Shown here piece by piece: positions 10,183-17,777 of a DNA stretch of 64,000 nt (the stretch's first letter is position 1; the number at the start of each line of letters is the position of its first letter). Below the pieces are notes generated by a model, which had not been told where the DNA came from, made no database searches, and saw only the letters and a list, made by a program, of their open reading frames with translations. Source of the stretch: Actinoplanes subtropicus (GTDB lineage: Bacteria; Actinomycetota; Actinomycetes; Mycobacteriales; Micromonosporaceae); the NCBI RefSeq assembly GCF_000721705.1, contig NZ_JOJL01000008.1, positions 186,001 through 250,000 on the forward strand, in the 5' to 3' direction. The translations under genes were made by a program, and so were the position numbers.

Positions 10183-10209
10183 CTGGCACCCTCATGTTGA
10201 GAGTGCTAA
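10183..10209. promoter_or_regulatory. CIRCE operator 2 (HrcA site) over the groES transcription start
   Basis: CTGGCACCC, 9 nt, then GAGTGCTAA on the plus strand; on the groES strand this reads TTAGCACTC-N9-GGGTGCCAG. It matches the CIRCE consensus TTAGCACTC-N9-GAGTGCTAA at most positions. It lies just downstream of the predicted -10 box, where bound HrcA would block initiation. Confidence 0.88.
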
Positions 10210-10214
10210 CCGCG

Positions 10215-10243
10215 AGGTTATGCCGGAACTAGCACTCCGTCAA
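10215..10243 (-). promoter_or_regulatory. groES promoter (vegetative-type -35/-10)
   Basis: On the minus strand TTGACG (10238-10243), a 17-nt spacer, then TAACCT (10215-10220, TANNNT). The -35 box is inside CIRCE 1 and the predicted start falls at the edge of CIRCE 2, so the operators bracket the promoter. Confidence 0.8.
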
Positions 10244-10255
10244 CCAGAGTGCCAG
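10229..10255. promoter_or_regulatory. CIRCE operator 1 (HrcA site) over the groES -35 box
   Basis: CTAGCACTC-N9-GAGTGCCAG on the plus strand, an excellent CIRCE match with arms exactly 9 nt apart. It is separated from CIRCE 2 by 19 nt. It also lies only 28 nt before the divergent methyltransferase start and could affect that gene. Confidence 0.92.
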
Positions 10256-10282
10256 TGTCGTCACGCCGGGGAGAATGCCTTC

Positions 10283-11455
10283 GTGACCCCCGATATTCTC
10301 GCCCTCCTGCGGCGCCCCGAAGGGGTGAATGCGCTGGCCGAGGCCGATCGGCTGGCGACCGGCGACCCGTTGGCCGCGGCCTCGGCGCTGCGGGCCCGGG
10401 GCGTCGGCCCGGAGCTGGCGGCGGCCGCGCTGACGCAGGTCGATCTGCGCCGCCGCGCGACCTCGAAGTTCGGCCCGGCGGCCGGCCGGATGTTCTTCAC
10501 GCGCGCCGGGCTCGAGCAGGCGACGCGAGCGGTGGTCGCCCAGCGCCGGGCGGCGCGGCTCGCGGCGGCGGGCGTCAAGACGCTGGCCGATCTGGGGTGC
10601 GGGCTGGGCTCGGATGCCTTGGCGGCGGCTTCCCGAGGCATTTTCGTGTACGCCGTGGAAGCCGACCCGCCGACCGCGGCCCTGGCCGCCGCGAACGCCG
10701 CGGCGCTCGGCCTCGACCACTTGATCAAGGTCGACTGCGCGGACGCCACGACGATCCGGGTCGAGGACTACGACGCGGTCTTCGCCGATCCGGCCCGCCG
10801 CCGGGCCGGGCGCGGCCGGGTGTTCGACCCCAGGTCGTACTCGCCGCCCTGGGATTTCGTGGCCGGCCTCGCCGAGCGGGTGCCGCGGACCGTCCTCAAG
10901 CTCGCCCCCGGCATCGATCACGACCTGCTGCCGCCGGGCGCCGAGGGGGAGTGGGTGAGCGTGGACGGTGATCTGGTCGAGGCCGCCTTCTGGTGTGGAC
11001 CGCTGGCGACCGTGCCGCGCCGGGCCACCCTGCTCCCGGGTGGAGCCGAGCTCACCGGGAGCGGGACCGCGGCGGCGCCGGTCGGCCCCGTCGGGGCGTA
11101 CGTCATCGATCCTGACCCTGCCGTTGTTCGTTCTCACCTGGTCGCGGAGTTCGCGGAAACGGTCGGCGGCCGGTTGGGTGACCCCGAGATCGCCTACGTG
11201 TACGCCGACGAGCCGGTCGACACCCCGTTCGGCCGTCGCCTGGAGATCACCGACGTGCTGCCGTTCTCGCTGAAGCGGCTGCGGGCCCTGCTCCGCGAGC
11301 GTGGCGTCGGCCGCCTCGAGATCCGCAAGCGCGGCTCCGCCCTCGAGCCCGAGCAACTGCGGCGCGACCTGCGACTCTCCGGTTCGGAGGCGGCGTCGCT
11401 CGTGCTCACCCGGGTGGCCGGCGCGCCGACCGTGCTGCTCTGCCGTCCGGTGTAG
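10283..11455 (+). CDS. class I SAM-dependent methyltransferase with C-terminal THUMP-like domain
   Basis: A 390-residue protein. An N-terminal helical part (1-95) is followed by a Rossmann methyltransferase core with motif I LADLGCGLGSDALAA (about residues 101-115), the acidic EADPPTAALAAANAA motif II region and a DYDAVFADPARR motif IV-like segment. This last resembles the (D/N)PP-(Y/F) region of RNA and nucleotide-base methylases. The C-terminal about 75 residues (LKRLRALLRERGVGRLEIRK) match the THUMP-like family found on such proteins. The GTG at 10283 has a GGGGAGAA Shine-Dalgarno. Probably an RNA or ribosomal methylase; the target is unknown. It is divergent from groES. Confidence 0.85.
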   Translation: MTPDILALLRRPEGVNALAEADRLATGDPLAAASALRARGVGPELAAAALTQVDLRRRATSKFGPAAGRMFFTRAGLEQATRAVVAQRRAARLAAAGVKTLADLGCGLGSDALAAASRGIFVYAVEADPPTAALAAANAAALGLDHLIKVDCADATTIRVEDYDAVFADPARRRAGRGRVFDPRSYSPPWDFVAGLAERVPRTVLKLAPGIDHDLLPPGAEGEWVSVDGDLVEAAFWCGPLATVPRRATLLPGGAELTGSGTAAAPVGPVGAYVIDPDPAVVRSHLVAEFAETVGGRLGDPEIAYVYADEPVDTPFGRRLEITDVLPFSLKRLRALLRERGVGRLEIRKRGSALEPEQLRRDLRLSGSEAASLVLTRVAGAPTVLLCRPV

Positions 11456-11517
11456 GCGCTGCCACACGGCGCGGCCGGGCAGCCTCACCTGAGCAAACGG
11501 GCAGATATCTTGCTGGC

Positions 11518-12003
11518 ATGGCGAAGAAGCCCGCGGCCGGTACCCCCGCGACCGCCGTCCTGGCCGAGCAGCGGGTCGAGCACACCCTGCACCCGTACGA
11601 CGTCTCCCCGGACGCGCCGAATTACGGCGCGCTGGTGGCGCAGGCGCTGGGGATCGAGCCGGCCCGGGTCTTCAAGACGCTGATCGCCGAGGTCGACGGC
11701 CGGTTGGTGGTCGCGGTGGTACCGGTGACCGGCGATCTCGACCTCAAGGCGCTGGCCGCCGCGGCCGGTGGCAAGCGGGCCGGCCTGGCCGACCGGGTCG
11801 CCGCCGAGCGGAGCAGCGGTTACGTACGGGGCGGAATCAGTCCGCTGGGGCAGCGCAAGCGCCTGCCGACGGTGGTCGACGCGTCCGCCCTCGACCTCGA
11901 CCGGATGTACGTCTCGGCGGGTCGCCGGGGCCTCCAGGTGGCGCTGGCGCCGTCGGATCTGATTCGCCTGACCGATGCGGTTACCGCCGCTATACGGACA
12001 TAA
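11518..12003 (+). CDS. ybaK: Cys-tRNA(Pro)/Cys-tRNA(Cys) deacylase YbaK
   Basis: A 161-residue YbaK/ProX-family trans-editing enzyme that hydrolyses mischarged Cys-tRNA(Pro). Family signatures are the AKKPAAGTPAT start, YDVSPDAPNYG, the ARVFKTLIAEVDG segment with the conserved catalytic Lys, the VRGGISPLGQRKRLPT motif and the C-terminal APSDLIRLT. The ATG start is 62 nt after the methyltransferase stop. A single-domain protein of standard length. Confidence 0.93.
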   Translation: MAKKPAAGTPATAVLAEQRVEHTLHPYDVSPDAPNYGALVAQALGIEPARVFKTLIAEVDGRLVVAVVPVTGDLDLKALAAAAGGKRAGLADRVAAERSSGYVRGGISPLGQRKRLPTVVDASALDLDRMYVSAGRRGLQVALAPSDLIRLTDAVTAAIRT

Positions 12004-12380
12004 AAGGCGATATCTCCGCCGGTCGTCAGCCCGTTACGACAACGTTACGGGCCGCCGGGATCTTTCTCCCGAGAATGGGCGAGATCGGGCGGGGGAGTGA
12101 CCTAGCGTCACTTCGTGAGGACCCGAAGCGACGCCCGGTACCGGTACCGGGCCATCGGTGCAGGCCACGTCGCTGCATCACCGCCGTGTTGCCGGATTGT
12201 TATGCCGGGTTACGAGATCGTCCGGGCGCACCGCTTGTGCGACGGGCCGTAACGGGAATACGTTGCCGGGCACAACAAACTAAGAAACTGATCATTCGGC
12301 GTCTCGGGGAGCGACACTCCCGGCAGCGCACACCCATCGAATCCGATCGAAGGCCCGGATTACCCGAAAGGAACCAAGGA
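12004..12380 (+). promoter_or_regulatory. long leader/promoter region of the xylose-type ABC operon
   Basis: 377 nt without a gene. It holds two direct CGTTACG elements (12032-12038, 12044-12050), a palindromic CCGTAACGG (12247-12255) related to them, and an A-rich patch with AAACT repeated at a 3-nt spacing near 12280. An AAGGAACCAAGGA Shine-Dalgarno lies just before the ATG. An operator for the ROK repressor encoded downstream is expected here, but I cannot assign it. No convincing -35/-10 pair was found. Confidence 0.4.
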
Positions 12381-13481
12381 ATGCGTAAGGGACTGTTCGC
12401 CCTTGCCGCGGTCGGCCTCCTGGCGACCGGCGGCCTGGCCGCGTGTGGCAAGAAAGACAGCGGCTCCGGCAGCAGCGGCGGTAGCTCCAGCGTCGGCAAG
12501 GTCGGCGTCATTCTCCCCGACACCAAGAGCTCGGCCCGGTGGGCGACCGCCGACGCGAAGTACCTCAAGGAGGCGTTCGACGCCGCCGGTGTCCAGGCCG
12601 ACATCCAGAACGCGCAGGGTGACAAGACTCAGTTCCAGACCATCGCCGACGGCATGATCGCGAACAAGGTCAAGGTTCTGATCATCGTCAACCTGGACTC
12701 CGGCACCGGCAAGGCCGTGCTGGACAAGGCCAAGGCCGCCGGCATCGCCACGATCGACTACGACCGCCTCACCCTGGGCGGCGGCGCGAACTACTACGTC
12801 TCCTTCGACAACGTGAAGGTCGGCGAGCTGCAGGGCCAGGGCCTGGTCGACTGCCTGAAGGCCAAGAACTACACCAAGCCGATCGTCGCCGAGCTCAACG
12901 GCTCGCCGACCGACAACAACGCGACCCTGTTCGCCCAGGGCTACGACTCGGTGCTCAACCCGCTCTACGCCGACGGCACCCTGACCAAGGGCCCGAACCA
13001 GTCCGTTCCGGACTGGGACAACGCCCAGGGCGGCACGATCTTCGAGCAGATGCTGACCCAGAACAAGCAGATCAAGGGTGTGCTGGCGGCGAACGACGGC
13101 CTCGGCAACGCGGTGATCTCGGTTCTGAAGAAGTACAAGCTCAACGGCCAGGTGCCGGTGACCGGTCAGGACGCCACCACCCAGGGTCTGCAGAACATCC
13201 TCGCCGGCGACCAGTGCATGACGGTGTACAAGGCGATCAAGCAGGAGTCGGACGCGGCTTCGGCGCTCGCCATCGCGATCGCCAAGGGCCAGAAGCCGAC
13301 CACGGCGACCGGCACCGTCACCGACCCGACGTCGAAGGCGTCGGTTCCCTCGGTGCTGCTGACCCCGAAGGCGATCACCAAGGACACCATCAAGGACGTC
13401 ATCGCGGACGGCTTCGTGACCAAGGACGAGGTGTGCACCGCCGCGTACGCGAAGGCTTGCACCGACGCGGGCATCAGCTGA
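12381..13481 (+). CDS. xylF: sugar (xylose-type) ABC transporter substrate-binding lipoprotein
   Basis: A 366-residue secreted lipoprotein. The N-terminal signal has lipobox LAAC (Cys22), then a Gly/Ser linker and a periplasmic-binding-protein type I (Peripla_BP_4) fold starting VGKVGVILPDTKSS. The segment YDRLTLGGGANYYVSFDN is close to the sugar-contacting loop of XylF proteins. The ATG at 12381 follows AAGGAACCAAGGA; longer in-frame extensions would put non-coding sequence before the signal peptide. It heads an importer operon with an ATPase, a permease and a ROK regulator. D-xylose is the best guess; another pentose or glucose is possible. Confidence 0.87.
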   Translation: MRKGLFALAAVGLLATGGLAACGKKDSGSGSSGGSSSVGKVGVILPDTKSSARWATADAKYLKEAFDAAGVQADIQNAQGDKTQFQTIADGMIANKVKVLIIVNLDSGTGKAVLDKAKAAGIATIDYDRLTLGGGANYYVSFDNVKVGELQGQGLVDCLKAKNYTKPIVAELNGSPTDNNATLFAQGYDSVLNPLYADGTLTKGPNQSVPDWDNAQGGTIFEQMLTQNKQIKGVLAANDGLGNAVISVLKKYKLNGQVPVTGQDATTQGLQNILAGDQCMTVYKAIKQESDAASALAIAIAKGQKPTTATGTVTDPTSKASVPSVLLTPKAITKDTIKDVIADGFVTKDEVCTAAYAKACTDAGIS

Positions 13482-13516
13482 CGCATGTGACGGGCTAGTC
13501 CCGAACGGCTGACGAC

Positions 13517-13557
13517 GGCGCCGCTCACCCCACGGGCACTCGGGGGTGGGCGGCGCC
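13517..13557 (+). terminator. strong hairpin after the binding-protein gene
   Basis: A 15-bp stem with one G-T pair (arms 13517-13531 and 13543-13557, GGCGCCGCTCACCCC first) and an 11-nt loop, 36 nt after the xylF stop and 46 nt before the ATPase gene. There is no U-tract. It probably acts as partial terminator or 3'-end stabiliser so that the binding protein is made in excess. Confidence 0.7.
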
Positions 13558-13602
13558 GGAGTCGGGTCACCCCCACCGGTCACTTAGCGAAGGAGAACCA
13601 TC

Positions 13603-14418
13603 GTGGCCGCGACACCCCTCTTGGAGCTCAACGGGATCGACAAGAGCTTCGGCCCCGTTCAGGTCCTGCACGACGTCGGTCTGAGCGTCTACCCCGGCGA
13701 GGTCACGGCCCTGGTGGGCGACAACGGCGCCGGCAAGTCGACCCTCGTCAAGTGCGTCAGCGGTATCTACACGATCGACTCGGGCACGATCACCTTCGAC
13801 GGCAACCCGGTGGCGATCCACAGCCCGCGCGATGCTTCCGCGCTGGGCATCGAGGTTGTGTACCAGGACCTGGCCCTCTGCGACAACCTGGACATCGTCC
13901 AGAACATGTTCCTCGGCCGGGAGAAGAAGCGCGGCATCGTCTTGGACGAGCCGACCATGGAGCAGATGGCCGGCGACACCCTCGCCAGCCTCTCGGTCCG
14001 TACGGTGAAATCGCTCCGTCAGCTGGTGGCCAGTCTCTCCGGTGGCCAGCGGCAGACCGTGGCGATCGCCAAGGCGGTGCTCTGGAACAGCCGCGTCGTG
14101 ATCCTCGACGAGCCGACCGCCGCACTCGGCGTCGCGCAGACCGCCCAGGTGCTGGAGCTGGTCCGCCGCCTCGCGGACAACGGCCTCGGGGTCGTCCTGA
14201 TCTCGCACAACATGAACGACGTGTTCGCGGTGTCCGACCGGATCGCGGCGCTCTACCTCGGCCGGATGGCCGCCCAGGTCAAGGCCACCGAGGTGACGCA
14301 CTCCCAGATCGTCGAGCTGATCACCGCGGGCCGCAGCGGCAACCTCGGGCTGCCGCCCGAGAAGCCGTCCGACTTCAACGGCGACGTCGTCGACATCACG
14401 CCCGGAGGCGACCAGTGA
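13603..14418 (+). CDS. xylG: sugar ABC transporter ATP-binding protein
   Basis: A 271-residue single-domain ATPase of the CUT2 type. Walker A GDNGAGKST, Q-loop YQDLAL, signature LSGGQRQTVAIAKA, Walker B VVILDEPTAALG and switch His (LISHNMNDVF) are all present. Escherichia coli XylG has two fused ATPase domains, whereas this single-domain form probably dimerises. The GTG start has an AAGGAGAA Shine-Dalgarno. The stop overlaps the permease GTG (GTGA). Confidence 0.9.
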   Translation: MAATPLLELNGIDKSFGPVQVLHDVGLSVYPGEVTALVGDNGAGKSTLVKCVSGIYTIDSGTITFDGNPVAIHSPRDASALGIEVVYQDLALCDNLDIVQNMFLGREKKRGIVLDEPTMEQMAGDTLASLSVRTVKSLRQLVASLSGGQRQTVAIAKAVLWNSRVVILDEPTAALGVAQTAQVLELVRRLADNGLGVVLISHNMNDVFAVSDRIAALYLGRMAAQVKATEVTHSQIVELITAGRSGNLGLPPEKPSDFNGDVVDITPGGDQ

Positions 14419-15671
14419 GCACCACCACGACCACCACGGCCGGCGGCGTCCAGGTCGTCAAGCCGACCGTCGCCAGCCACCTCTACGACTACTGGGGCCG
14501 GGTCCGCGGCGGTGACCTCGGCAGCCTGCCCGCCGTCCTCGGCCTGGTCATCCTGAGCCTGATCTTCGGCGTCGCCCGGGACACCTTCTTCAGCTCGCTC
14601 AACTTCGCGAACATGTTCTCGCAGGGCGCTCAGTACGTCTTCATCGCGATGGGCCTGGTCTTCGTCCTGCTCCTGGGCGAGATCGACCTCTCCGCCGGCT
14701 TCGCCTCGGGCGTCTGCGGCGCGGTCATGGCAATCATGCTGACCACCCACGGCTGGCCCTGGTACGCCGCCATCCCCGCGGCGATGGTCACCGGCATCGT
14801 GATCGGCTTCGTGCTCGGCTTCCTGGTGGCGAAGTTCGGCATCCCGTCGTTCGTCGTCACCCTGGCCGCGTTCCTCGCGTTCCAGGGCATCCTGCTGTAC
14901 CTGCTCGGCGGCGGCAAGAACATCTCGATCACCGACACGTTCGTGCTGAAGCTCGCCAACGGCAACCTCTCCGCGGCGCTCAGCTGGGCCCTCACCATCG
15001 TCGCGGTCGTCGGCTACGCGCTGATCCAGCTCAACCGGGTCCGGAGCCGCGCCGCCCGGGGCCTGGTCACCGACCCGATCGGCATCGTGGGGCTGCGCAT
15101 CGGCGGCCTGGCCGTCGTGCTGCTCATCGCCACCGCCATCCTCACCCAGGAGCGCTCGATCAACCCGGTGCTCACCTCGGTGAAGGGCATCCCGATCGTC
15201 GTACCGATCATCGCGTTCTTCCTGGTGATCTGGACCTTCGTGCTCGGCCGCACCACGTACGGCCGGCACGTCTACGCGGTCGGCGGCAACACCGAGGCGG
15301 CCCGCCGGGCCGGTATCCCGGTCGACCGGATCCGCATCTCGGTCTTCGTCATCTGTTCGTTCATGGCCTCGATCGGCGGCATCCTCGCGGTGAGCCGGGC
15401 GAACTCGGTCGACCCGAACACCGGCGGCAGCAACATCCTGCTCTACTCCGTGGGTGCGGCCGTCATCGGCGGCACCAGCCTCTTCGGCGGCAAGGGCAAG
15501 GCGATCAACGCGGTCATCGGTGGCGCGGTGATCACCGTCATCGACAACGGCATGGGTCTGATGGGCTACTCGGCCGGCACCAAGTACATCGTGACCGGTC
15601 TGATCCTGCTCGTCGCCGCGAGCGTCGACGCCCTGGCGCGGCGCAGAGCGGCGGCCACCGGAAACCGATGA
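14415..15671 (+). CDS. xylH: sugar ABC transporter permease
   Basis: A 418-residue integral membrane protein of the BPD_transp_2 family with about 10-12 hydrophobic helices. The conserved LLGEIDLSAGF segment follows the second or third helix, and the C-terminal YSVGAAVIGGTSLFGGKGKA loop is the typical cytoplasmic coupling signature. The GTG overlaps the ATPase stop. It forms the channel of the xylose-type importer. Confidence 0.9.
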   Translation: MSTTTTTTAGGVQVVKPTVASHLYDYWGRVRGGDLGSLPAVLGLVILSLIFGVARDTFFSSLNFANMFSQGAQYVFIAMGLVFVLLLGEIDLSAGFASGVCGAVMAIMLTTHGWPWYAAIPAAMVTGIVIGFVLGFLVAKFGIPSFVVTLAAFLAFQGILLYLLGGGKNISITDTFVLKLANGNLSAALSWALTIVAVVGYALIQLNRVRSRAARGLVTDPIGIVGLRIGGLAVVLLIATAILTQERSINPVLTSVKGIPIVVPIIAFFLVIWTFVLGRTTYGRHVYAVGGNTEAARRAGIPVDRIRISVFVICSFMASIGGILAVSRANSVDPNTGGSNILLYSVGAAVIGGTSLFGGKGKAINAVIGGAVITVIDNGMGLMGYSAGTKYIVTGLILLVAASVDALARRRAAATGNR

Positions 15672-15702
15672 GAGAGATCCTGGGCGCGGGGGCGGCACGC
15701 TG

Positions 15703-16881
15703 ATGCGGGCCGGCCCCAGCCAGGAGGAGGTCCGCCGGCACAACCTCGGGACCCTGCTGCGCTACGTGCACGTGCACGGCGCGACCTCCCGGGCGGAACT
15801 CACCAGCCGGCTCGGGCTCAACCGCAGCACCATCGGGGCACTGACCGCCGAGCTGACCACCGCAGGGCTGGTCAGCGAGGCGACGCCGCGAGAGACGCGA
15901 GGAGCCGGGCGGCCGTCGCTGGTCGTCCGGCCCGAGTCGGCCAAGGTCTACGCGTACGCCCTGAGCATCGAGGTGGATCGGCTGCGCGCGGCCCGGGTCG
16001 GGCTCGGCGGTCAGATCCTCGATCGGCGCGAGACCGACCGGCCCCGCGGCATGCAGGTGCTCGACGCCGTACAGCCGCTCGCGGGTTTTGTGCGGGAGAT
16101 GCGCGCGGAGGTCTCCGACGACGCGCGGTACGTGGGGACCGGGGTGGCGGTGGCCGGGATGGTCCGGCGCGTCGACGGCATGGTCCGGCTCGCGCCGACG
16201 ATCGGCTGGGTCGAGGAGCCGGTCGGCGCCGCGCTGCGCGACGAACTGGGCGACGCGGGCAAGCTGACCGTGGGCAACCACGCCGACGTCTCGGCCCTCG
16301 TCGAGCACGCCCGGGGCGCCGCCGTCGGCTGTGACAACGTTGTCTATTTGTACGGCGACGTGGGCGTGGGCGCCGGCATCATCGCCGACGGCCGCCGGGT
16401 CGCCGGGCACGGCGGGTACGGCGGCGAGGTCGGCCACATGGTGGTCAACCCGTACGGTCGGGAATGCAGCTGTGGATCGCGCGGCTGCTGGGAGACCGAG
16501 ATCGGCGAGTATGCGCTGCTCAAGCACGCCGGCCGGGGCGACCAGACCGGCCGCGAGGCGGTGCTCGCGGTGGTCGACGCGGCGATGCGCGGGGACAGCC
16601 AGGCCCAGTTCGCGGTGCGCCAGGTCGGCGAGTGGATCGGCTTCGGCGTCGGCAACCTGGTCAACATCTTCAACCCGGAGGCGGTCATCTTCGGCGGCAC
16701 GCTCCGCGACGTCTACCTGGTCGCGGCCGCGCAGATCCGCAGCCGGCTGAACGCCATCGCCCTGCCGGCCTGCCGCGAGCACATTCGCTTGCGTACGCCC
16801 GAGCTAGGCTACGACGCCGCCCTGATCGGCGCGGCCGAACTGGCCTTCGAGCACCTCCTCGAGGACCCGTTGATCGGTTAG
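15703..16881 (+). CDS. ROK-family transcriptional regulator (XylR-like)
   Basis: A 392-residue repressor-type protein. The N-terminal winged helix-turn-helix (about residues 10-65: TSRAELTSRLGLNRSTIGALTAEL) is followed by a ROK sugar-kinase-like domain with the zinc-binding CSCGSRGCWETE motif and GVGAGIIADGRRVAGHGG. No transporter gene follows, so the regulator closes the operon and probably senses the imported sugar. The ATG at 15703 has no good Shine-Dalgarno (GGGGGCGGCA upstream), so the start is moderately sure. Confidence 0.88.
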   Translation: MRAGPSQEEVRRHNLGTLLRYVHVHGATSRAELTSRLGLNRSTIGALTAELTTAGLVSEATPRETRGAGRPSLVVRPESAKVYAYALSIEVDRLRAARVGLGGQILDRRETDRPRGMQVLDAVQPLAGFVREMRAEVSDDARYVGTGVAVAGMVRRVDGMVRLAPTIGWVEEPVGAALRDELGDAGKLTVGNHADVSALVEHARGAAVGCDNVVYLYGDVGVGAGIIADGRRVAGHGGYGGEVGHMVVNPYGRECSCGSRGCWETEIGEYALLKHAGRGDQTGREAVLAVVDAAMRGDSQAQFAVRQVGEWIGFGVGNLVNIFNPEAVIFGGTLRDVYLVAAAQIRSRLNAIALPACREHIRLRTPELGYDAALIGAAELAFEHLLEDPLIG

Positions 16882-16892
16882 CTGGAGGCGCA

Positions 16893-17777
16893 GTGTCCGA
16901 CCGTGTGGTGCTGGATCTCGCCGCCGCCCATCCCGAGGCGACCGTGGTCCGCGACGCCCTGGCGGCCCGCGACTGGGGCGCCGTGCGGGCCGGGCTCGAC
17001 GCGGCTCCTCCGGTGCTCCGCTCGATGCTGATCGACGACGCCGCCGAGCGCGACAACCTCGAGGAGTTCCTCCGGGAAGTGATCGCCGCCGACCCGGCCG
17101 ACACCACGGCCGTGGCCCTGCTCGCGGCGCACCTGATCGGCGTGGGCGGGCACGACCGGCTGCGCAGGGCCGAGCTCGTGCTGCTCGACGGGGTGGCGCG
17201 CAACCCGGCCGACCCGGCCCTCTGGGTGGCCCGGCTGACCTCGGCCCGCGGCCTCTCGCTGGATCTGGCCGAGGTCGACCGGCGTTACGCCAGGCTGGCC
17301 GAGATCGACCCGCACCACCTGCCCGGGCAGGACGCCTACCTCCAGCGGCTCTGTCCCAAGGGGGGCGGCGACTGGGACCGGCTGCACGGCTGGTGCCGCG
17401 CGGCCATGCTGGCCGCGCCGCCCGCGGCGGTGCAGGCGCGGCTGGTCGTCGACGGGCACCTCGAGCACTGGCTCGGGGACGGCCGAAGCCGGATCTACCT
17501 GAGCCGCAAGCCGGTCCGCGTGGAGCTCTACGAGGCGGCGCGCCGCTCGATCTGGCATCCCGGCTTCCGCAAGGTTCCCGGCTGGGTCGGCCTGGCGAGC
17601 AGCTTCGCGATGGCGTTCAGCCTGCTGGACGACCGGCCCGCGGCCGCACGCGTCTTCGACCTGCTGGGCGACCTGAGCTCGAAGTGGCCCTGGACGTATC
17701 TGGGCGGCACGGACCCGGCCGCCACGATCGTCGAGCAGCGGAAGATCGCTTACAAGTACGCGGAGATCGACCGATGA
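16893..17777 (+). CDS. uncharacterised helical repeat (TPR-like) protein
   Basis: A 294-residue soluble protein with GTG start and Shine-Dalgarno CTGGAGG, 11 nt after the ROK gene. The sequence is almost wholly helical with repeated Ala/Leu-rich amphipathic helices (RAELVLLDGVARNPADPALWVARL, YARLAEIDPHHLPG), as in tetratricopeptide-type scaffolds. It has Trp-rich loops (DWDRLHGWC, SKWPWTYLGG). I do not recognise the family. Its stop overlaps the next start (ATGA), so the pair is translationally coupled and may act together. Confidence 0.75.
   Translation: MSDRVVLDLAAAHPEATVVRDALAARDWGAVRAGLDAAPPVLRSMLIDDAAERDNLEEFLREVIAADPADTTAVALLAAHLIGVGGHDRLRRAELVLLDGVARNPADPALWVARLTSARGLSLDLAEVDRRYARLAEIDPHHLPGQDAYLQRLCPKGGGDWDRLHGWCRAAMLAAPPAAVQARLVVDGHLEHWLGDGRSRIYLSRKPVRVELYEAARRSIWHPGFRKVPGWVGLASSFAMAFSLLDDRPAAARVFDLLGDLSSKWPWTYLGGTDPAATIVEQRKIAYKYAEIDR

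Noticed and set aside
10055..10195. Extension of GroES to 151 residues
   Set aside because: It would place the CIRCE operators at the start of the coding region, and the conserved GroES N-terminus begins at 10048-10054.
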